A stretch of 64,000 nt of DNA from Macrocystis pyrifera (taxonomy: Eukaryota > Sar > Phaeophyceae > Laminariales > Laminariaceae): the NCBI GenBank assembly GCA_031763025.1, contig JASSKH010000006.1, forward strand, positions 455,380 to 519,379. Reading direction: 5' to 3'. Below the pieces are notes generated by a model, which was not told the DNA's origin, ran no database searches, and was given only the letters and a program-made list of their open reading frames with translations. A program made the position numbers and the translations under genes. Numbering within the stretch: position 1 is the first letter of the stretch; each line of letters opens with the position of its first letter. Of the stretch, positions 35,179 to 48,900 are shown in pieces.

Positions 35179-38100
35179 CGGGGGGGTGTACTCAGTGTTT
35201 GCTAGCGTTAGTCAGTTGGCCATTGACCAGGCATGCCTTTCGAGACGGAGCACCGTTACTACTCCTAGTAGAAACACCTCCGCGAGCGGGCGGGGGAGGG
35301 GGGAGGTACTCATTTGTTGCTTGCCTTACAGTACGCAATTGACCTTTGACCACGCATCCCAGACATTGCTTGCACCAAGCGCTAAGCGCCGTGAGGTGTT
35401 GGGTGAGTCGCATGAAGGGTGAGCTGCATCCTACAAAGAACCGCTTTAGAGGCGGATTTTCTTGCATATGAACGACAGCATCAATTAATTGATTTAATTT
35501 TTGGTGTGGCCGCTTCCGGAGACAGCAATGGGGTTACTCTGTAACTGCCTCGTGGGTATCGCATCATCCCCCCTGTGCGGAGTGAAGGTTCTCCCCGCAC
35601 AGAAATGATCTAACTTAACCGCCAGCCGTGGTTACCGCCAAAAAAAAAACAAAACAAAAAAAAAAAACGGTACCCTGGCTGTCTAGCTGACGCAGTGAGA
35701 GGAGTGTTTTACACCGTCGTCGCCACCCGACGCCAACCCAACCAATATTTATACCAGGTATATAAAATAGCGTCGGGGGAGGAGGGGGGGGGGGGAAGGG
35801 AAAGTCAGCAATTATTATTGATAACAGATCGGTGGAGGCGTATTGGGGTAGGGATGGGGGGGGGGGGGGGGGGGGGGGGGGGTTTGGGGGGGGGGGGGGG
35901 GGTCGCCCCACTGTGCGAAACCAAAGCTACTCATGCTACACCAGTATACCAGTACGAAACCCTCGGGTTTTCAAGTCAACCACATCCCGAAGGGGGACCT
36001 TGTATCAGCATGCGCTATATAGCTATCAGACAATGCTAGGCCAGCCACCATGCCACGGAACCGTGGCCGTGAGCGAGCCTGCCGTTGGGGGTTTGGACTC
36101 ACGACTTGCACGGGTGCGTCGAGCATGCTGATCGCCAGGAATTGCCCATCCGGACTGAAGCTCACGGACCGGACGCCCCCCCTACAGTAGTGTTTCAAAA
36201 GCCGGCAGAGAGAGAGAGAGAGAGACCCGCCGCAGAAGCACGAAACAATTGAACGGGATACAACGGCACAACCGAACGAAAAAACGAAGGGGAAAAAGAA
36301 AACGAAAAGACAAGTGAACAAAAAAAAAAACCGGGGGGCGTGCCGAACGAACGCACATAAGAAGGAACAGGGAAAGAAAAGCGTGGTACGTGCGTATGTA
36401 TGTAAGGGAGTTTTGATGCCGCATGGCAGAGAAAACTGGCACACAGAGAACAAGCGGTCTGACCAACAACCGACCAATCGATTGTCCCAACGAATCAGTG
36501 TATGAACGAACGAACGAACAGACCAACGAACAGACGATTGACCGACCGACCGATTGTCCAACCAAAGCGAAAAAGATGAAACGAAACAAAAACAATGGGC
36601 GAGCGAGCGAGTTGAGTGGCGAGATAAAAAAAGAAACATTGAAAAACGACACCTCAAGGGTAGACGAAAAAACGTTAAAAAAAACGGCACCCCACCTTTT
36701 CGGGGTCGGGGGTCCCAGACAGGGGGGGTATTTCCTACAGATTTACCTAGGGTTTCTAGGAGCAAAAGTAAAAACCTGGCCTACTGGAAAAAATGACATA
36801 AAACGGTACACCCGTGATTTTTTTGCCAGTTTACGGTACAATAAGAATCCAAACAAGGAAATAAAGGTACACCAAACCCTAGTTAGATGACGCTTGCTGT
36901 CAAGGTATACTTTTTTTCTGACAAAACATCCATGTCCATCCGTCCGAGTAACAGAAATGACAATAAACGGTACACCAGTGTATTTTTGCAAGTTTACGGT
37001 GCAAAAAAAAAACCCGAGGTAATCAGGGCACACCAAACCCAAGCTAGATGACGTTTTATGTCATGGTTTACCTTTTTCTCGTAAAAAAACAATGTCTGGT
37101 GTAGCTTATAATTACGAACAGAAACCGCATTCATGAATACAAGCGCCTTCTCGTACTCGTATTCAGACGAATAGTCAAGCGTAGCTTATATTTATAAAGA
37201 AATCATATTTCGTTTCGTGTGCGTGCGTGTACTCAGAGCACGGCACCGCGGGCGAGCCCTACGCCGTCCCGGGTGTCAGCGGGTGCTGGCAGATAGAAGG
37301 GGGGTTGCAAGGAGCGCGGTCGCCGTTTTCGTGGCTAGGCGTCGCGTGTGTCCCGAGACACGAGGGAAACATGAATCGACCGTGTCTGGTCTCCATCTGT
37401 GGAATTGTGGATATAATTGTAAGGTCTATAAGGGTCATTCGGGATTGCAATATAATATTCAAGCGGTGCTTATTATTGCGACCAAGCTGAATTTCACAGA
37501 AAGAGCTACGCAGTCTGAACACCAACTTTGTCGAGCTGGCGAACGAGGGCCATGGTGAGCATCGGGCTTCACACGAGGCGGGCGACGGGGCTCACTGTGG
37601 CAGAGAGGGAAGAAAGTTTTACCCGGACCGAATCGGTGGTGATGTGGTCCCGAGACGGGCGGGCGGCGTACGAGGCTGAGAGAGAAGCTCTGCTGCTCGA
37701 TATTTTCTTTTTGACCGCTTCAAGGTGTTCCAATCAGGCAGAAAATTACTACATGAAAGGGGACGGGGATTTTTTTCTTTCCGAAAATTTCGGTTTCATT
37801 TTTATTGTTTGTGCGGTGCTGCTGTGCCGTGCTGTGATTTCCCTTGCGTACATACAGCATATCAAAAGAAGGAAAAAAGTACCCTACCTGGGGTATGTAC
37901 GTATGTACGGCTTACGGCTTTCGGTTTGTTCTCCTGAATGAGCATGTGGAGCTCTTGGCTTTCACAAATCACCTGGTTACACCTGATTGTTTGGACCGTC
38001 TGTTGCGTCCCATTCTCGTTCATGAATACAAGCGCTTTCGTACTCGTGCTCGTACTCGGTACTTCAAAATCACTGGTACTCGGGAGTCAACGACTGAGTC

Positions 38101-39944
38101 CCGATGACTGGGCACAATGGTATACTCTGCCGACCTTCTAGTTTGCAGTATGCAGTTCTCGTGCCGCTGCTGCATTTTCACTCCTACCCAGAATGCACCT
38201 GACCTCTGCAGTATAGTGTTAATTGTATCGCTGCTGCTTTTTTTCGCTCCTACCCCAAATGCACATGCATGTTATTGTTTCTGGCCGACGTCTTTGCGAA
38301 CGTATCGTTCCTGCATTTAGGCCGCTTTTTTAAGCCCGACCAATCCCTGAACTTTCCATGCCTCCGTCCAACCTTGTATTAATGGTAACACCTAGGGTTT
38401 CCCTGCTCTACAACTGTGAAAAAATAGCTGTGACATCTAAGGTTTCGTCGGATTCCATCTTTGCAAGCGGGGTAAGATAACTCCGACCGCGCCTACTACC
38501 GGCTAGGGTAATAGGGAATTATATATATGTGATGTCAACAATCCGCAAGGAGAAAGCGAGGGGATTCATGAGCAAACCAAAACAAGCCGTCTGGGCGCGT
38601 GCGTGCGTGCGCCCGAGGACGGTCAAACCCTTTCGTCGACGCATGGCATGGCATGGCGCGACGCGACGCGACACGACAGTCAGACAGCGCGGCGACGTAC
38701 TTGGCCGATTCGCTTTGGGCAGTGCCACCAGCGGCATCAGCAGCAGCAGCAATAACCATTAGGTTGCGTCCGACAGCCAACCATGTTGCTCATATTTACA
38801 GCTACATGTGGGTCTTATTATAGCTAGCCTCAAAAGAAAAGGCATGCCTTCAATAATGCCTGAACTGCCCTGTTTTCGGAAGAGCGTATCCGAAGCGCTG
38901 TTTATCATGCCCATCTTTTCGCGAGGTAAAGAAAGGCACGCCCAAAGGCCCCTTTCGAGCGACGGCAAAAAACGCCGTCAGTCTGGAGCCTCCGAAAACC
39001 AAGGCATAGGAGATACAAGGTATACATTCATAGAGGATAACAGCCCTTCTACAGCAGTACCACCACCAGAGGTCTGCTGGCATCCAGAGCACCTCGACTC
39101 CTGTGAAATCACAACAACCGCCCGCTGAGTGGTACCATGCCTCGGAAAATCGAAAACCATACGCTGTGATACAAGTAGGCGCTCGCTAGCCTGCAAGACA
39201 TATATATGCCTTGATCCTCTCTGGATGTCAGAGAGGAGAAAAATTGGCGGCAAAAAAGCGCGTGATTTTACAGCAACCGCTCGCACCGCGTGATGGGCGG
39301 ATGATATTCTACAAAATGGTGTCCGGCTGATACAATGGTTGATGCGAGGACCCGCACGGCACGGCACGGGGGCAATCGACACCAAAGTTATCAACCATTG
39401 TTTCAGTCGATATGTTCAGGGGTCCCAAGGGTTTTAGTTAAAAAGAACGCCTGAGCGGCCTTTCCCTTGCTGGAAGAGCGTGCCTGTTGCATGGCGCACA
39501 GCTTTCGTGCCTATCTCTCTCGCCCACCCTCTTTAACCGCGGCAAAAAGAGGCTTTTCAAGCGACCGAGAATAACGCCGTGATATGGTCTGGGAAGCTCC
39601 CAACACCAAGAAACAGCCTGCGTCGTCCGTGGCATGTGCTGTGTTGCGCAAGATATAGGCGTTTTACCCCGTGCAGGAAAACGACTCGACAGTTCTCGGT
39701 GTGGAATGTGCCCTGGGGGCGCTCAAAAGGTTTCAGGCATGCCTTACGTAATGCAAGTTTTTCAAGGCATCTGTCTCAATCAGATGTACACGTTTTAAAG
39801 CACGTTTCGACGTTTCAGGCATCTCTAAACCCATCGTGCCTTGTATCTGATTAATTAAAAACTAACACTGCGGCGCGACTATCGTATCCTCACGTGCCTA
39901 TAAGGCCAGCGCCTTGTTACAGCTTATCAAGTGTCGAGGGAAAA

Positions 39945-39981
<37 letters not shown>

Positions 39982-42900
39982 AACGAAACGGAACCAACTG
40001 GCGGATACATCAGGAGTACATAAAGCACCTCGGTACACGAGGAAGACTAAAAACAAAAATCTCCGACAAATAAAGGCAAAAACATCCACGAAACCACCAA
40101 GCAGAAATAGGGCAGCCCCGTGGCGACTTCTAACTTTTTCGCAGCAAAAAACAGGTTGAACCTATGTAAATACCGGCGTCACACGTATCAGCGTTAGCAT
40201 CAGTGTTGGATATCGTATCGGACGATTCGACATTTATCGAAATATCAAGTACCAGGTATCAAAATATCGAACTATCGATGTTTATACCGTATTGAAACCA
40301 TGTTTTGTCCCTCCCATCCCCTGTGGCCTCTCCTTGTTCCATATTCAGATACCGGTCGAAAACTCCTCGCTGTATCAACGAAATCGTATCGATTCGTTTT
40401 TCTTTGTTCATCGGTATCGTATCGTGTCGATTTTTTTTTTATTGTGCGATATGTATCTAACGTAAATCGGCGTAGACAGGCCGCTAAGAAAAACGCCTCT
40501 GTTTGCAGGCGATAAGTCGATACAACACAACGGAAGCGCTACTCTTAGGGGTGGGAATGGGTTCGTTTTTTCAAGTACATAAAAAAAAAAAATGTTGCAT
40601 GGTCGATATCTGGGAAAATAAAAGCTGTAGGAAATTGACCAATCCGTGATCGGGGAAAAACACGCTTGTCCACCAAAAAAAATCCGTTCGATGATGCTGC
40701 CTCTCAAAAATAAAATAAAAGGCAGTGCCGGCATCGACGTCGCTGCATTGAGCTGTATACGAGCTGAAAAAAAGTCAGTCTTGCTTTTTTCACGAAACGT
40801 GCTGCAGGACAGTGCACAACCAACCCCAGAGCGTAGAGCAGCAGCGTAGACACGAACGCGCGAGCGTGAACGCATCGCACGTTCCTGGTGGACCCTTGTG
40901 ATTGGCGGCTGGCAGCACGAGAATGCTGCTCTCCCTGTGAAACACATCTTGGATAGATCAAGTCGCAGTACGTGGTCCTGGTTTACTGCTGGTGGGCACA
41001 TGTAAACAAGAAGAACATACCCACACACAGCATTGACATTCGGCTGCGCGTTGCTATGCTGCACTTCGCCGAGGCCGGGATTTCGACGGCGCTGCCTGCA
41101 CCTCCGTGGAAGCGTGCCCCCTCTCTAGCTCACGGGCAAGTTGTTGCTGTGCGTGCAGCTACTAATAGACTTGAGCCTTGCGGCCAAGGCTGCATTAACC
41201 ACGCGCGTGAAGTTCTGCATGGTGCTGCTTGTATGTACTCGTACGTACCTACCACTTTGTCCGGAAATGTAAGGGACTGTTTATTTTCATATTTATACTT
41301 AAGCCATTCCTATAATTCCGGACAGAGTGGTACGGTTGAGTATTTTTACTCGATCGTTTTCTCACGTGAGACAACAGTGATGCATTCGCATCTGACCGCT
41401 AGTGGTGACTCGCTTCCCGCTGCATCAAAGCCCGATCACAGATGGTCTTCGCTGCGGAGGTGATTGCGGGTGTGATGGCGATCGCTCGGCGTGCAGCCGC
41501 GTTCATGTCTGACACCGTTTGCCCGATAATGAAGACTGGACGTCCTTTTTTTATCTCTGGATATTTATCGTCGAATTTCCCATCAACAATTGGCTCATCA
41601 AAAGAGGGTCAACTGCTGGAGCAAATTTCTTGTCGGCTACTCGTCCGATTCAATCGAGCTTTGCATTGCTGGGTGCGCAAAGTCATGGCGGAGGCGCTGA
41701 CTCGTCAAGTTTTTTTTAGTACTGCCAAGTAGTTCTTCCCTAGACAAAAATATACAAAAACAACCTGAAAATCGAGTTTAAACAATATTTCCACAAACAC
41801 AGACGGAAAAAAAAATCTGCAGATCAAAGCACAACGAATCACCGGCTCATTCTCCATTGATGGGATGTGTCTGTCGAACGCTATAGTCCAATTCGTTTCC
41901 TGTACGGATAAATAAGTTTAAATAAGGCATTCGGTGCTACACGTGAACGTAGTCTAAAACCAAGCACATGGGGTGGTGGCAGACTATTTTCAAATTTTGT
42001 TTTTTCGAATTTTTTTTCAACAAATTGTCGAATAGACTCGACATTTTTTTTTTTCGTGTGAACGAATCCGTTTCCATGCCCAACTGCGCTGTGCGGACTC
42101 ACTCGCAGTCGATGGTCCGCACGCACACGAAATGCTCCATTTCCCAGAGCGACACAAGCCCGTCGAGCCCTCCGCAAGCCAGGTACCTTCGAGATAAGGG
42201 GCGAAGGGAGAGGGTTGGGCAGAGGGGCGGGGGGGGGGGGGAAGTACTCGTTTGTTGCTTGCCTTACAAGGAATTTGACCAAATGACCGCGCGTCCCATT
42301 CGAGACAGAGCGGGGAAGGGGCACGCCTGAAGCACGGTGTGTTGTTGTACTGGCAGGCATCTTACCTTGGGTGCACTACCACCACCATGGTGCTTCAAGT
42401 CCAGCCAGGCCCTTCAACTGCCGTCTCTTTCCTACACGTCGTTTCTTGAGAAGAAACTGATGTTGTTTAACTACTAATACTGGTTTCATCCATACTCTAA
42501 CCCTGTAGTATACAGCAGAGGTGTACCCCGGCGAGTATCGGTCACAAACGGGTACATACTCGGATAGTTCTGAAAGAGAAAGCCGAACCCGTTTCGCGGG
42601 TAACCCGGTTTTCAGAAAAATAAAAACGGGTTCAACGGGTACTCGGGTAAACCCGGGTACTCGTTTTTCGTTTACGGCCATCAAGGGGCACCACAAGAGG
42701 AGGACAGGGTGTACTACGATTTGATGTCGAAACGAAAAATATAACCATCAACCGGCAATAAGAAAGCATCGGGTATTCAAGAATAATGCCAAGAGACTAC
42801 AACTAAACGCGATCAGCTTTTGCCTAAATATGTGTGCTTTTTCATGATATACATACACTACAGTGAACCTGGTACTGTTTCGCGCAGCTGCACACCATGA

Positions 42901-45900
42901 TGAGTATATGTACAAAGATAAAGAGGCATGCCGTACGAGTGCAGCGCGCGGCATATGTAGTCTATGGTTCGCACGCGAAAAGGCAGACACCCATATGGCG
43001 TACGAGTGTAGCGTGTGGCATATGTAGGCTATGGTTGCACCGCGAAAAGGCAGATAGATACCGACATCTACGCCCCTGAAGTGGGCACATCAACGAATGT
43101 GGCGAAAGGCAGGTTGACCAGATGTGCGCCATAGTAGGTGGCGTTCCCAAGTCTTCCATGATAGGCAGGTGCCATGGCTCAAGCAAAAAAAAAAGGCATG
43201 CCTATGTTGACCCCAAGGATATCGAAGAGATCAACACGACAGGCACGCGTGTAGAACAAAAACAAAATTTATGGACCGGTCACGGATCCCGTTTTCTGTC
43301 GATTTGAAAGGTTTCTAGAGATATTGTGAGGCATTCTAAGCGGGGGACATGTCACACATACGGGTACCCGGGTACTCGAAATCGCGGGTTTTGGTCACGG
43401 TTTTCCCCATCCGGCTTGTACCCGCCGGGTACCCGGGTTTCGATCATCCGGGGTACATACAGCTCAAGTATACACCACTCTGCACCCACAACACAAGGAC
43501 TACTGTGTGGCAGGGCTGTGAATCGCTTGTGTTTACCGAATTTTTTTAACATCGGTTTTCGGCGCGCAGGTGATAATCCGACGTGTCGGCGAGTCCGGCT
43601 GAGTGAGTGAGTCCTTAGCTTTGGATCTTTGTTTCTTTTTTTCTTCTAATAAATGTGGGTTGAATCCTAACCCAAGTCAAGCAAATCGGGACGATGTTTT
43701 GCCCATGTTTCGCACGTATCACAAAAAAACATCTCGCACGTGTCACAAAAAGAAACGTCTCGATTTTGCCAAGTTGCCGATTCCGATCGAATGGTTTACT
43801 GGGCGAATCGGCTCGGACTCACACACCCATACCGTGTAGGTACTACCGTAGTACGACTATGAAACGACCATTTTTTTTAACGTCCAGATTGACACTTCTT
43901 ACGCGCTTCCTGTACAACGATTTATGTTGTGCATGTACGGTATTGCATATTTCGGCTGCTTGCTCGCCGCTGCCCTTGCAACAGACACACGAAAACCACG
44001 ACAAAAAAACTAGAACCTAACGCGTGCGAGTTGCACGCAAACGCAAGAATCGCCACGTACTGTAGGTACCAGGCATATTATCTGCCTCTCTTCGGCGAGG
44101 AGTCACAGCAGTACATCAACAGCAGTGTGCCAACTTTTTGACTGGCGTGCGAAAGAAAAAGAATGGGAACGTCGGTCGCCGCCCTCGCGAACAGAATAAA
44201 CAAAAAACAAAACACAAACACAAACACAAACACAAACAAACCAAAACCTAAAGTGACGTAAAGAAACATACCGTAACGTAACGCGTGCGAGTTGCACAAA
44301 AAAAAGGCAAAACAGTGATACATACTGTTAATACTACGTAAACCAGCCAGAGGTTTTGCAAATCTGGAGGGATTCGTTGGCGGTATCTCAGAACGGCTGC
44401 AGGGTCAGGTGTTCAAGTACAGAGACCACTACACGCGAGTGCGTTGCAGCGACCGGGACTGGGGGAAGCTGAGCCGCCGCGAGGTGGAGTCGTTAGTCGC
44501 AGAGGGAAGGCCTTCCTTCTGCGTAGGCATCATTTTGTCTCGTCAGCGGGAGCTACTGCGGTAGACCAGCACCACTGCCCCGAATAACGCACAAGCACGA
44601 GGACGAGAACATCGATCGGTCGCTTCCTTTGATTCTCAATCAACGGAGGGCTGTGCCAACAGGCTCGTCGTAAAATGTTATTTCTCATCTTGGCACGTGC
44701 TTGCTCGTGCCTCACAGGTCTCAGCCAGGGGTACCCGGAGGAAACAGTCTCCTAAACGTGTAAGTGTGGTGAGCTTAAGCTTTACTTTTACCAATCCGCC
44801 GGAGGATGAAAATTAAAATAAAAAAGTATCCAAAACCACACACAAGCACCGCAATTTCCAACGCGCAGGCAAGGGGGAGGGGGGGAGGGTGTACTGGTGT
44901 ACTCGATGTAATGCATGGTCGTAGTCGTATGACCATAGACCCTCGCATCCCTACAATGTCGAGACGGAGAACGTCAGGTTTTCACCGACAACGCAGCCAT
45001 TGCTTAGCGGGGAGGGGGAGAGGGGGGTTATTCGATATCATGTATGGCCGTAGTCGTATGACCATAGATCCTCGCATCCCGACAATGCCGGCAAGGAGCA
45101 CGTCGGGTTTTCACCGACCAGGCACAGACACTGTTTGCACCAAGCACGAGGCGAAACGTGAGGTGTTCGGCGAGTCGCATGTAGGGTGAGCTTCATCTTA
45201 CTAAGAAACGCTTGTGCGGCGGACTTGGGCATGGGTGGCAGCTTCAATGAGTTGGTATATTTTCCGGTGTGGCCACTTCCAGAGACAGCAATGGGGGTAC
45301 GATGTAACTGCCTCTTTGGGTGCCTTACCATGTGCACTACGTGATGCGATCATCACCCTTGTGTGGAGTAAGGTCCCCCACCCCGCACAAATGACCCATA
45401 ACTCACTCGATCGCCAGCGGTGACCGACCGACAAATAAAAAAAAGAAAGGTACCCTGGTTGTCTAGCTTACGTAGTCAGCGGCATGTTTTACAGTGTCGC
45501 TACCAACCGACGCCAATCCAACCTAGATATATACATATACTAATAGTATATAGTGGGAGGGGGTACACGGTGTTACGCATGGCCGTAGTCGTATGACCAT
45601 AGACCAAGCATCCCTGCATTGCCGGGATGGAGCACGTCGGGTTTTTACCGACCAGGCAGACATTGCTTGCACCAAGCGCGAAGCGAAACGTGAGATGTTC
45701 GGCAAGTCGCATGAAACGTGAGCTGCATCCTACAAAGAACTGCTTGTGAGACGTACTTGCACATGGACGACAGCTCCAATGAGTTAATTTATTTCCGGTG
45801 TGGCCAAGCGTAGGCAGGTGGGGGGGGGGGGGGGGGGGTCATACACGCGAAAACACCTTTACAGGTTAATTGTCACTAAGTTAGGTTCGGATTGGCGGTT

Positions 45901-48900
45901 CCCAATCGAGTTCAGGAGAAAAACGGGTAAAAAATATTCTTGCGACAAAAAAATGCAAGGTACGAAACGTAGTAGGCAGGGGGGGAGGATAGGCTGCCAT
46001 GTGACTTCCGGGTCTGGGTTTTCAAGATCGGAAGGGAGAAAGAAAAAAAGGGCGGAGACAATAAATAGGAACGGAACGGAAATAACAAAAAACAGCAACA
46101 CAAAAAAAAAAATCTCAAATCTTGACCCCAAGTTCGATCGTCCTTAATACACGCATGTCGTAACCTTCTTCGGACTTACTTCAAACAGGGAAAACACTGA
46201 CGGTGTAAGAATTGCCGATTGCAGCAACGGTGATCGTGTGTGTGGGGTGATGGGAATTGGTGTCCGAGTTGCGATGGTTGAATGCAAAGAATCACACGGC
46301 ACGGCGGCAGGATTGGCGTACCTCATGTACTGCTGGGTGCAGGCTGGTCGTACCAGATTATTGATAGCACCAAAATTCATCATTACGGTGCCTGCGCATA
46401 ACATTTTCGTTGACCAAGGATTTCCGTCGGAAAGATAAGTTATAATGGAAAACCTTCCGGCATGCGCATAATCGGGGACGAAAAAACGATAAATATTGGA
46501 CAATTATGTTGGGAAAAAAAACATTTGCAGCAGCGGCAGCACTTGCAGGACGAGCAGAAGTCGTGCAAGCTGTAGTGCCCACCTGCAGCTGCAAGCAGCA
46601 GCAGCATGCAGAAGCAAGCTGCAGAACTAGTACGTAGCAGCAAGCACCCACAGGGAGAAATGCGGTCTATCCTGCGCTCCTCGACACTCGCTGCGCAAGC
46701 AACGCCGCCACAACGAGAAGATCGCTGTCCTTCTTCTTCGTTGTCCTCTCTGCCCGAGAAGGGGCCATTGCGGCGAAGATCAGGAGCGTGGCGGCAAGGG
46801 TGCACGCGTTTGCAGCAGCGCTTGTTTGCAGCAGCGCGTGCTCACTGCAGTGCTCACTTGCCGCAGCGCTTGCAGCGACAGCACTGCTGAAGCAAGCAGC
46901 ATACTTCATTGCAGCAGCAGCAGCACACTATATGCAGTAGCAGTAGTCCGTGACATGCAACAGCAGCAGCAGCAGCACACTACATGCAGTAGCAGTAGTC
47001 CGTAACGTGCAACAGCAGCAGCAGCAGCAGCAGCAATTCTTCTCGCAAAACCTCGCGGTTAGCAAACAAGACCCGAGGCCACTCTCGTGGCAATCTCGGC
47101 CAATCCTAAGCGTTCGGAGAGTTTTCGGCGAACAGAATGCAGCGGTCGAATCTAATAGGACACAAATATGGCAATACAGCAGCATAATATGCTATAAAAA
47201 AATGCATCATAAGTTTGTCATATTTGTGCACATTTGATTAGGCATTTTGATTGGTCGACGGCAATGGAAAAACAGATAATAAGCAAATTTCGTAATATTT
47301 TATTTTGCGCAGGCACGGCGGTGGTATTGTTGGGGTTGCGCTTCCTTCAAAGAGGACCGTAAAGGGGTAAAAAACATATTTAGGGAACAGCAGAGCAACT
47401 CATAGCGTTGACCTTGCTCTACAGCGCATTCGCAAGTACGAGGACGAGAACATCGGTCGTTTCGCTTGACCCATGACCGGACGAGGAAACAAGACCAAAT
47501 CACCATCCGCATCACAGCACCAAAATCATTTGGTGTGCTTCACGATAAAAAGAGAGGAAAGGGAAGGGCGTGAACGAGCAAGAGCCTTGAACAACACCAC
47601 CACCGCCAACAACAGCATCGACAACACCATGAACAACGACGAAATGGTTCATGACAGCAACATAACAGCAACAACAACAAAAAAAAAAAAAAAAAAAACA
47701 CCATCACCGCCAACGTTAAAAAAAAATCCACATCACCGACAACAAAATACGGCATTATCGTCAACAACACCAACAGACATCAACGCAACAAACACGTCAT
47801 ATCGCCAACAGCAACAGCTCACACCAAAAAGAACACCACCACCACCACCACAACCATCACCACCACCAACTGTAACATTGACACCATGGTGACAACAATA
47901 GCAACATCGACACCACCACCACCACCACCACCCTCAACCCTTGTAGGACCGCAGCCCCGTTCTTGGGACAAATTACTTGGAATTTGACTGATTTGTCCCC
48001 AAAATGATACTGCACTTCTAAAATGGTCAACATTGTCACCAGCATCAACACCAAGCACAGCAGCACCAACACCAAAACCAAACACCAACAAGAGCAACAT
48101 AAAAAAAAACACACCAACAGCAATGACAGCCTTTTAACAATAACAGCAACAGCTCGCACCAAAAAAGGACACCGCCACAACCACCACCCCCACCTACTGT
48201 AACGTTGACGCCAAGGCGACAACAACAGCGACATCAAACACCAACACCACCACCACCACCACCACCACCCTTAACAATGTCACCAACATCAACACCAAGA
48301 ACAGCAGCACCAACACTACACCAAACACCAACAAGAGCAACATAAAATAAAACACACACACCAACAGCAATGACAGCCTTTCAACAATAACAGCACCAAA
48401 AGGACACCGCCACCACCATCACCGACGACAAAAAAAGTACGCACCACCACCAACAACACCAACAACTACTGTAACACCATCGACGGCGACACCGAATCTA
48501 TCAGCAACACCCACCACCAACAGCAACACCGAAACAAACATATCACGAACACCGAATCTATCAGCAACACCCACCAGAAGTAACACCAACAACAAACATA
48601 CCAAAACCGAAAACAACACCACGGCCAACAGAAACAACAACAAACCATCAGCAACACCACCAACACCAACACCACCAACAAAAACAACAGCACTCCCACC
48701 TGTTGAACGGATCGATGTCCAACCCGTGACACGTAGCCGTGTGGGCGGCCGGCGTGGACTTGACCCGAGCGAGGGCCTTCGCAGGCCCGAAGGCCATAAT
48801 CTGGATCGCCGAACGGGGAAGGGAGGCGGATCGGGGCGAAAACGTGTGCGGAACGGACAAGACAAGACAAAACGAGCATTCTTACGGCGGTACACCAACC

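Noticed and set aside
38808-39128. 106-codon frame MGLIIASLKRK...
   Set aside because: Built on diverged dispersed repeat containing GGCATGCC words; no family signal.
41442-41732. 96-codon frame MVFAAEVIAGVMA...
   Set aside because: Overlapping alternative frame of similar length, no family signal, no splice partner.
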